Assembly: GCA_025362115.1 (NCBI GenBank)
Contig: JANYIK010000116.1
Location: forward strand, 1-17,878
DNA length: 17,878 nt
Reading direction: 5' to 3'
Origin: Methylophilaceae bacterium
GTDB taxonomy: Bacteria > Pseudomonadota > Gammaproteobacteria > Burkholderiales > Methylophilaceae
A program made the translations under genes and the position numbers. The notes under the pieces were generated by a model, which searched no databases, was not told the origin of the DNA, and saw nothing but the letters and a program-made list of their open reading frames with translations. Below, piece by piece: positions 8,214-13,269 of this stretch (the first letter of the stretch is position 1; every line of letters begins with the position of its first letter).

Positions 8214-8912
8214 ATGTCCAAGCAGTTTCGTATCGCCCCCAGCATTCTTTCAGCCAATTTTGCCAAGCTGGGACAAGAAATCACCGATGTCATCGCTTCC
8301 GGTGCAGATATTGTTCACTTTGACGTGATGGATAACCATTTCGTCCCTAATCTCACCATCGGCCCTTTGGTGTGCGAGGCCATCCGTCCGCTCACCACCG
8401 CCATCATAGACGTGCATCTGATGGTGGAACCGGTTGACCGTATCATTCCTGATTTCGCCAAAGCGGGTGCCAATATCATCACTTTTCACCCTGAAGCTTC
8501 TCACCATATAGACCGCAGTTTATCCATGGTACGTGACTTGGGTTGTAAGTCAGGGCTGGTATTTAATCCTGCCACTCCACTGGATTACATGGATCACGTC
8601 ATGGACAAGATAGACATGATTCTGCTGATGTCGGTGAATCCCGGATTTGGCGGACAAAAATTTATCCCCGAAGCGCTGAATAAACTAAAGCTAGCCCGCG
8701 CCAAGATTGACGCTTACACTGCGAAAACTGGGCGTGAAATCTGGCTGGAAATTGACGGCGGTGTAAACACTGCTAATATCGCCGATATAGCACGGGCGGG
8801 TGCGGATACGTTTGTGGCGGGTTCTGCCTTATTTGGCGCACCTAAAGATAGCGACCCGAACCGTTATGATTCCATTGTGGCAACACTTCGTGCAGAATTG
8901 GCGAAGGTATAA
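8214..8912 (+). CDS. rpe: Ribulose-phosphate 3-epimerase
   Basis: Interconverts D-ribulose 5-phosphate and D-xylulose 5-phosphate in the pentose phosphate pathway or Calvin cycle. From ATG 8214 it is 232 residues, a TIM barrel with every family signature: IAPSILSANF (7-16), VHFDVMDNHFVPN (34-46, with metal ligands H36 and D38), IDVHLMVEP (65-73, H68), VNPGFGGQKFIP (141-152) and LEIDGGV (178-184, catalytic D181). It is separated from lipB by 77 bases, so it may start a new transcription unit with gph and trpE. Whether the cell uses it in carbon fixation cannot be told from this window. Confidence 0.97.
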   Translation: MSKQFRIAPSILSANFAKLGQEITDVIASGADIVHFDVMDNHFVPNLTIGPLVCEAIRPLTTAIIDVHLMVEPVDRIIPDFAKAGANIITFHPEASHHIDRSLSMVRDLGCKSGLVFNPATPLDYMDHVMDKIDMILLMSVNPGFGGQKFIPEALNKLKLARAKIDAYTAKTGREIWLEIDGGVNTANIADIARAGADTFVAGSALFGAPKDSDPNRYDSIVATLRAELAKV

Positions 8913-8943
8913 TTAGCTCTTAATATTAAGAAAGGCTTAAATC

Positions 8944-9252
8944 ATGCGCGCACTCGTAGTTTTTATGGCAGCCCTGTTACTCACCGGTTGCGACAAGATT
9001 CAAGGACTGATTGATTCGCGAGCTTCTGATGCCAAGGCCGTAGGATATTCTTGTCGCATGGCAGGCAAACTGCCTAACGTGTGTATGGCAGAAAATCCCA
9101 AGAACCCGCAATCGTACGTTCTCGCTGGTTGGCAAAAAGCTGACACAGAAATCAAAGCCGGCGAAGCCGACCCCAGCATGAGCAACAAGGTTGTCGGTAA
9201 CGAAGAAGAAGCTTCTGACAAAGAAACCAAAAAAGATAAAGACGAAGAATAA
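8944..9252 (+). CDS. Small predicted lipoprotein of unknown function
   Basis: I do not recognise this 102-residue protein. It has a clear lipoprotein signal (MRALVVFMAALLLTG-C16), so it should be a lipidated envelope protein. A short central part has two cysteines (C37, C47) in GYSCRMAGKLPNVCMAENP and could form a disulfide. The last quarter is a highly charged Lys/Glu/Asp tail, likely disordered. AAAGG at 8931-8935 gives a good ribosome binding site eight bases before the ATG. It sits between rpe and gph in the same direction, with only 8 bases to gph, so it is probably co-transcribed. Asp after the lipid Cys would predict inner-membrane retention by the E. coli +2 rule. Confidence 0.82.
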   Translation: MRALVVFMAALLLTGCDKIQGLIDSRASDAKAVGYSCRMAGKLPNVCMAENPKNPQSYVLAGWQKADTEIKAGEADPSMSNKVVGNEEEASDKETKKDKDEE

Positions 9253-9260
9253 AGTAAGTT

Positions 9261-9959
9261 ATGCACACCAACAGGGTATCGTTTCCACTGGCGGTGGAAG
9301 CGGTGGTGATAGACCTTGACGGTACCCTGCTCCACACAGCCCCAGATTTAGCCGAAGCCGCCAACCGCATGTTGGCGGAAATGCGGCTTCCGGCTATCGA
9401 AGAAAACCTCATCAAGACCTTCATCGGCAACGGTGTCTCGCGCCTGATCAAGCGTGTACTCACCCGCAGCATGGATGGCGAACCTGAAGCCGCGCTGTTC
9501 GCGCAGGCACAGCCTATTTACGAAAAACATTATGCCGCAGTGGTAAGCCTTAACAGCCGCCCGTTTGATGGCGTGGTTGACGGGCTAAACGCCTTGCAGC
9601 AAGCGGGTTACAGGCTGGCCTGTATCACCAACAAGGCTGCCAAGTTCACCATCCCGCTGCTCAAGGATACCGGTTTACACCATTATTTCGAGTTGATCCT
9701 CTCCGGCGATAGCCTGCCCAAGCGCAAACCCGACCCATTGCCGTTATTGCACGCTTGCGAGAAATTCGGCGTGACTCCAGACAAGATGCTGCTGATTGGG
9801 GATTCCCTGAATGACACCCAGGCCGCCCGTGCTGCGGGCTGCCATGTCTTTTGTGTGCCTTATGGGTATAATCGCGGCGGTGATGTGCGTGACCTTGATC
9901 TGGATGCCGTGGTCGGCAACCTGCTTGAAGCCAGCACCCTGATTTGCAGGAAAAATTAA
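9261..9959 (+). CDS. gph: Phosphoglycolate phosphatase (HAD family)
   Basis: HAD-superfamily phosphatase that dephosphorylates 2-phosphoglycolate arising from DNA repair or Rubisco oxygenation. The 232 residues show all four HAD motifs: D18-L-D20-G-T (nucleophile and acid/base), T123 in CITNK, the lysine region PKRKPDP (153-159), and GDSLND (180-185, with the Mg-binding D181 and D185). The alpha-helical cap (about 25-100) is of the Gph type. It lies between rpe and trpE, the classic rpe-gph-trpE order. The exact substrate cannot be fixed from sequence, since related HAD phosphatases share these motifs. Confidence 0.9.
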   Translation: MHTNRVSFPLAVEAVVIDLDGTLLHTAPDLAEAANRMLAEMRLPAIEENLIKTFIGNGVSRLIKRVLTRSMDGEPEAALFAQAQPIYEKHYAAVVSLNSRPFDGVVDGLNALQQAGYRLACITNKAAKFTIPLLKDTGLHHYFELILSGDSLPKRKPDPLPLLHACEKFGVTPDKMLLIGDSLNDTQAARAAGCHVFCVPYGYNRGGDVRDLDLDAVVGNLLEASTLICRKN

Positions 9960-9971
9960 GTACAAACCAAC

Positions 9972-10016
9972 ATGAAAACGACCTATTTTTGCAGTGTAAA
10001 ACGATGGTGGCGCTGA
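9972..10016 (+). CDS. trpL: trp operon leader peptide with tandem Trp codons
   Basis: A 14-codon ORF too short for routine gene calling, MKTTYFCSVKRWWR, with two consecutive TGG codons at 10005-10010 followed by one Arg codon and TGA at 10014-10016. It starts 12 bases after gph ends and 62 bases before trpE begins. Tandem Trp codons are rare by chance. A ribosome stalling there would sense charged tRNA-Trp, as in the classical attenuators of proteobacterial trp operons. The RBS is poor; only TTAAG at 9956-9960 lies near. Downstream RNA can fold in mutually exclusive ways (see the attenuator and terminator entries). No proof of translation is possible from sequence. Confidence 0.82.
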   Translation: MKTTYFCSVKRWWR

Positions 10017-10058
10017 TACCGGCTCCAACCTCCGCGCCATTTATGGCGGTTTTACACG
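9994..10058 (+). promoter_or_regulatory. trp attenuator, competing RNA pairings
   Basis: Three pairings share the same bases. First, CGCCA (10035-10039) with TGGCG (10044-10048), the terminator stem. Second, TGGCGC (10008-10013, starting at the second Trp codon) with GCGCCA (10034-10039), extendable by two G-U pairs. Third, GTGTAAAAC (9994-10002) with GTTTTACAC (10049-10057), nine perfect pairs that include the T-tract. The second and third are mutually compatible and together exclude the terminator. Which state a stalled ribosome favours cannot be settled by eye, because it would also cover the 5' strands. Confidence 0.65.
10035..10053 (+). terminator. Terminator-like hairpin of the trp attenuator
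   Basis: A five-pair stem CGCCA/TGGCG around a TTTA tetraloop is followed by GTTTT, 26 bases before the trpE start. C10033 and G10049 can add a pair across a bulged G10034. The stem is short and the T-run is only four, so termination alone would be modest, as suits an attenuator. Confidence 0.55.
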
Positions 10059-10078
10059 TTAAGAAATAAAGGATTTTC

Positions 10079-11569
10079 ATGTTACATACCATTACCCAAC
10101 AACAGTTCGATGACCTCGCCAAGCAAGGTTACAACCGCATCCCGCTGGTCACCGAGACCTTTGCCGATCTCGACACCCCGCTTTCCCTATACCTCAAGCT
10201 GGCCAACCAGCCATATTCCTACCTGCTGGAATCGGTACAGGGCGGCGAGCGCTTCGGGCGCTACTCCTTTATCGGGCTGCCCGCCAAAACCCGCATCGTG
10301 GCTTATGGCCGCAAGGTAGAGGTCATCAGCGAAGGCCGCGTCATAGAGAGCGTCGCCGATACCAATCCATTAGACTTTGTGAAGCAGTACCAATCGCGTT
10401 TCAAGGTCGCGCCTTTAACAGGGCTGCCGCGCTTTACCGGCGGGCTTGCGGGTTATTTCGGCTACGACACTGTGCGCTACATCGAACAGCGCCTGGCCAA
10501 GACGCAAAAACCGGACGTCCTCGGCACGCCTGACGTGCAACTGCTGCTCACTGAAGAGCTGGCGGTGGTAGATAACCTATCCGGTCGCCTCACCTTCATC
10601 GTCTACGCCGACCCGGCGCAAGAACGTGCGTATCAATCGGCACAAGCCAGATTGCGCCAACTGATTCACGCCCTGCGCCAGCCTGCCAGCATCCCCGAAG
10701 CACCCGCGATGAAAAAAGAAACTGCAGCTTCGGAATTCGGCGAAGCCGGTTTCAAGGCCGCGGTTGAAAAAGCCAAGCAATACATCTTTGATGGCGACAT
10801 CATGCAGGTGGTGCTGTCGCAACGCATGTCACAGCCGTTCGCCGCCTCGCCGCTCTCGCTTTACCGTGCGCTACGCAGCCTCAATCCCTCGCCGTATATG
10901 TTTTACTATGATATGGACGACCACCATGTGGTGGGTGCCTCACCGGAAATCCTGGTGCGGTTGGAGGACGACATGGTCACCTCGCGCCCTATCGCCGGTA
11001 CCCGCCCGCGCGGCAAGACCCGCGAGCAGGATGTGGCACTGGCGGAAGAGTTGCTGGCCGACCCCAAGGAATGCGCCGAACACGTCATGCTGATTGACCT
11101 AGGCCGCAACGATGTCGGCCGTGTGGCAGAAGAAGGCACGGTCACCCTCACCGACAAAATGATCATCGAGCGCTACTCCCACGTCATGCACATCGTCTCC
11201 AACGTCGAAGGCAAGCTCAAACCGGGGCTGGATGCGATTGATGTGCTCAAGGCCACCTTCCCCGCCGGTACGGTCTCCGGTGCCGCCAAGGTAAGGGCGA
11301 TGGAGATCATAGACGAACTGGAACCCACCAAGCGCGGCATCTACGCCGGTGCGGTGGGCTATCTGGGCTTTAATGGCGATATGGATTTGGCCATCGCCAT
11401 CCGCACCGCCGTGGTCAAGGACGGCACGCTCTACGTGCAGGCTGGGGCAGGCATCGTCGCCGATTCTGTACCCGACAGCGAATGGATGGAGACACAGAAT
11501 AAGGCTAGGGCGGTGTTACGGGCGGCGGAGATGGTGCTGGATGGGTTGGATGATCAAGTCCACCGGTAA
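10079..11569 (+). CDS. trpE: Anthranilate synthase component I
   Basis: Converts chorismate to anthranilate, the first committed step of tryptophan synthesis, with TrpG supplying ammonia. The 496 residues show the N-terminal regulatory element S-Y-L-L-E-S (47-52), matching the LLES motif where Trp binds for feedback inhibition. The chorismate-binding domain follows, with MQVVLSQR (242-249), RPIAGTRPRG (303-312), DLGRNDVGRV (340-349), FPAGTVSGAAKVRAMEII (394-411; most relatives have Pro at the second Ala of GAAK) and VQAGAGIVADSVP (453-465). AAAGGA at 10068-10073 is a good ribosome binding site. It is preceded by an attenuator. trpG, trpD and trpC do not follow, contrary to the common rpe-gph-trpEGDC order in this class. 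Confidence 0.96.
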   Translation: MLHTITQQQFDDLAKQGYNRIPLVTETFADLDTPLSLYLKLANQPYSYLLESVQGGERFGRYSFIGLPAKTRIVAYGRKVEVISEGRVIESVADTNPLDFVKQYQSRFKVAPLTGLPRFTGGLAGYFGYDTVRYIEQRLAKTQKPDVLGTPDVQLLLTEELAVVDNLSGRLTFIVYADPAQERAYQSAQARLRQLIHALRQPASIPEAPAMKKETAASEFGEAGFKAAVEKAKQYIFDGDIMQVVLSQRMSQPFAASPLSLYRALRSLNPSPYMFYYDMDDHHVVGASPEILVRLEDDMVTSRPIAGTRPRGKTREQDVALAEELLADPKECAEHVMLIDLGRNDVGRVAEEGTVTLTDKMIIERYSHVMHIVSNVEGKLKPGLDAIDVLKATFPAGTVSGAAKVRAMEIIDELEPTKRGIYAGAVGYLGFNGDMDLAIAIRTAVVKDGTLYVQAGAGIVADSVPDSEWMETQNKARAVLRAAEMVLDGLDDQVHR

Positions 11570-11576
11570 TTTCCCC

Positions 11577-11604
11577 GTCATTCCGGCCTTGAGCCGGAAT
11601 CCAG
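11577..11604. repeat. REP-like hairpin repeat
   Basis: ATTCCGGC (11580-11587) and GCCGGAAT (11593-11600) form a perfect eight-pair stem with a CTTGA loop, flanked by GTC and CCAG. The form GTCATTCC...GGAATCCAG resembles short palindromic intergenic repeats widespread in proteobacterial genomes; this is recalled, not searched. It starts eight bases after the trpE stop and could stabilise the transcript end. Confidence 0.65.
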
Positions 11605-11606
11605 TA

Positions 11607-11689
11607 GTAGGGCGTCAATAAGCGTAGCGCATTGCGCCGGATAAAAAGCCAGATGTAAGGCGCAATGCCTTTCAGTTATTGCGCCCTAC
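11607..11689. repeat. Interrupted 83-base palindrome (REP/MITE-like)
   Basis: Three paired blocks: GTAGGGCG (11607-11614) with CGCCCTAC (11682-11689), CAATAA (11616-11621) with TTATTG (11676-11681), and ATTGCGCC (11631-11638) with GGCGCAAT (11659-11666). All 22 pairs are perfect, with one bulged T at 11615, a 9-by-9 internal loop and a 20-base apical loop. It contains no ORF. It looks like a dispersed non-coding palindromic element. A second copy cannot be shown within this window. Confidence 0.7.
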
Positions 11690-11701
11690 GCTTGCTGAAA
11701 T

Positions 11702-11759
11702 CGAAAGTAAGGAGCGACACGCTTTAGCGCAGCCGTCCCGCTTGACTGTGGGGTTAGGC
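11702..11759 (-). other. attC-like recombination site
   Basis: On the minus strand, GCCTAAC (an R'' box, consensus RYYYAAC) directly follows the ORF stop. After nine bases AAGCGGGACGGC pairs with GTCGCTCCTT: ten pairs, two of them G-T, with C and A left unpaired in the first arm, like the extrahelical bases of true attC sites. The tip is GCGCT-AA-AGCGT. No GTTRRRY R' box follows; instead there is ACTTTC and then GAT, which fits the GWT consensus of secondary integron sites. At 58 bases it is at the short end of the attC range. Confidence 0.58.
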
Positions 11760-12203
11760 TTAGAAGTCTTCAACGTATTTGCCCCCGTCGCGCAGGAAAT
11801 CATTCACGAGTGGTTCTAATATGGCGGATAGTTCATCCATGTAATCTTCAGGGTGTGGCAACCATGGGGATTCGTATGATTTGGGGTATCTAAACCTTAG
11901 CCCATTATGGCTATAGTTTATGCCAATAACCCATTTAGGCGGGTTTGTCTCGATGTTCACCCCTATGGATTTTGCCACATGCCAGCATTTCAATAAATCG
12001 TGACCAAGCTTCTTAAGCTCATCTTCCCCCCAGCCGGCATGTGCTAGGTGAGCTTTCATTGAAGCCTCAATACAATGGCCAGCTAGTATTCCAATAGATA
12101 AAGAACCCAATTGTTTTTTAGTTAGGCATTCAAGCGCTTCCAAGCAATCCACCGCGCATCCAGTAAGACCTCTCGCCAATTCAATATTTTCTGAGGTTGT
12201 CAT
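11760..12203 (-). CDS. Cassette-borne hypothetical protein, HEPN-like
   Basis: I do not recognise a named family with confidence. The 147 residues are mostly helical in the first half (about 5-82), with the pattern LAGHCIEASMKAHL (40-53) and LKKLGHDLLKCW (63-74), which recalls HEPN-domain proteins. The second half has a SHNGLRFRYPKSY element (98-110) and an acidic C-terminus. No R-x4-6-H ribonuclease motif is present, so RNase toxin activity is not supported. There is no signal peptide. The ATG lies three bases after a GTTAGGC box and the TAA abuts GCCTAAC, the spacing of an integron cassette ORF. Its base composition looks more A+T-rich than that of its neighbours, which fits transfer. Function is unknown. 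Confidence 0.72.
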   Translation of the reverse strand: MTTSENIELARGLTGCAVDCLEALECLTKKQLGSLSIGILAGHCIEASMKAHLAHAGWGEDELKKLGHDLLKCWHVAKSIGVNIETNPPKWVIGINYSHNGLRFRYPKSYESPWLPHPEDYMDELSAILEPLVNDFLRDGGKYVEDF

Positions 12204-12206
12204 ATA

Positions 12207-12213
12207 GCCTAAC
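12207..12213 (-). other. Upstream cassette junction, R'-like box
   Basis: GTTAGGC on the minus strand, matching the GTTRRRY core of integron recombination sites and forming the exact inverse of GCCTAAC at the other end of the ORF (plus-strand GTTAGGC at 11753-11759). It lies between the pyrC stop and the cassette ORF start. The predicted crossover is after G12213. Confidence 0.55.
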
Positions 12214-12237
12214 GTAAAGTAGACCCCAATAAAATCT

Positions 12238-13269
12238 TCATTTCATTATCCAGCCTATCTTTTCACCCGCCCGTAACGGCACCAGTTCTTCCGCACCAAA
12301 CTTCAGCGTTTGCGGTACCGTCCAGCTTTCTTTCACCAGGGTGACTTTGCCGGTATTCCTGAGCAGACCATAAAAATCCGCGCCGTGGAAACTGGCAAAA
12401 GCTTCCAGCTTGTCCAGAGCGCCAGCGTTCTCAAAAGCTTCGGCGTAGAGTTCTATCGCGGCATGGGCGGTGAACATGCCGGCGCAACCGCAGGCGGCTT
12501 CCTTGGCAGACCTAGAATGTGGAGCACTATCAGTCCCGAGGAAAAATTTGGGGTTGCCGGAGATCGCTGCGGCAACCAGCGCTTTTCGATGGCTTTCGCG
12601 CTTTAACACCGGTAGGCAGTAGTGGTGCGGGCGCATGCCGCCGGTGAACATGGCGTTGCGGTTCATCAACAGGTGGTGCGCGGTGATGGTGGCGGCGATA
12701 TTGGCGGCGCTGGTCAGCACAAAATCCACGGCGTTTTTGGTGGTGATGTGCTCGAAGACAATTTTCAGACCGGGGAATTTCTTGACCAACGGCATCATGT
12801 GGCGCTCGATGAACACTGCCTCGCGGTCGAATACGTCTACCTCTTTATCCGTAACTTCGGCGTGTACCAATAGAGGAAGCCCCAGTTTTTCCATCGCAGC
12901 CAGCGCAGCGTCGCATTTGTTCAGGTCGCTCACCCCGGCATCGGAATTGGTGGTCGCACCTGACGGATACAGTTTGACGCCATGCACAAAGCCGCTGGCT
13001 TTGGCGGTGGCGATTTCCGCCGGACTAGTATTGTCGGTGAGGTAGAGCGTCATCAGCGGCTCAAACGCCATGCCCGTGGGCAATGCTGCCAGGATGCGTT
13101 CACGATAAGCCGCAGCTTGTTCTACGTTGACTATCGGCGGCTTGAGGTTGGGCATGACGATGGCGCGGGCGAATTGTTTGGCAGTATCCGGCAGCACGTC
13201 GCGCATCATGTCACCATCTCTTAGGTGTAAGTGCCAGTCGTCGGGGCGAGTGATGGTAATAGAGGTCAT
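12238..13269 (-). CDS. pyrC: Dihydroorotase (class II)
   Basis: Zinc metalloenzyme that cyclises N-carbamoyl-aspartate to dihydroorotate in pyrimidine synthesis. The 343 residues keep every active-site residue at a constant -3 offset from E. coli PyrC: H13 and H15 (DDWHLHLRD), carboxylated K99 (GVKLYPSGAT), H136 (LLVHAEV), H174 (FEHITT) and D247 (LGTDSAPH). It is therefore the catalytic PyrC type and not an inactive PyrC' homologue. The start ATG overlaps the rsmI stop (ATGA), so the two are translationally coupled with rsmI upstream. Only 34 bases separate its stop from the cassette ORF on the same strand. Confidence 0.97.
   Translation of the reverse strand: MTSITITRPDDWHLHLRDGDMMRDVLPDTAKQFARAIVMPNLKPPIVNVEQAAAYRERILAALPTGMAFEPLMTLYLTDNTSPAEIATAKASGFVHGVKLYPSGATTNSDAGVSDLNKCDAALAAMEKLGLPLLVHAEVTDKEVDVFDREAVFIERHMMPLVKKFPGLKIVFEHITTKNAVDFVLTSAANIAATITAHHLLMNRNAMFTGGMRPHHYCLPVLKRESHRKALVAAAISGNPKFFLGTDSAPHSRSAKEAACGCAGMFTAHAAIELYAEAFENAGALDKLEAFASFHGADFYGLLRNTGKVTLVKESWTVPQTLKFGAEELVPLRAGEKIGWIMK

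Larger units (their letters stand above)
11570..11759. other. Repeat-rich gap between trpE and the cassette ORF
   Basis: This 190-base stretch carries no ORF. It holds, in order, a short perfect hairpin repeat, a long interrupted palindrome and the attC-like hairpin, each described separately. None has a T-run placed to make it a convincing intrinsic terminator for trpE. Confidence 0.7.
11702..12212 (-). mobile_element. Candidate integron gene cassette (single, no integrase in window)
   Basis: Read on the minus strand, the unit begins with TTAGGC directly after G12213, reaches the ORF's ATG three bases later, runs to a TAA, and passes without a gap into GCCTAAC and an attC-like imperfect hairpin ending near G at 11702. 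This is the layout of an inserted gene cassette: a short 5' part, one ORF, then attC with its R'' box. The total is 511 bases, a normal cassette size. The neighbours are chromosomal housekeeping genes with no second cassette and no intI in view. The distal R' box (GTTRRRY) is missing, so it could be a remnant or a secondary-site insertion. The outer boundary at 11702 is inferred. Confidence 0.6.

Noticed and set aside
9661..10122. 153-residue minus-strand ORF across gph, the trp leader and the trpE start
   Set aside because: It lies opposite two well-identified genes and the attenuator, has low-complexity Arg/His/Cys-rich sequence and no family resemblance; it is a shadow frame.
11580..11600. 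trpE intrinsic terminator
   Set aside because: The stem is strong but is followed by CCAGTAG with no T-run on the trpE strand.
11753..12213. GTTAGGC/GCCTAAC pair as terminal inverted repeats of a small transposon
   Set aside because: Only seven bases are inverted, no target duplication is evident, and one end alone carries a hairpin, which suits a cassette with attC better than a transposon.
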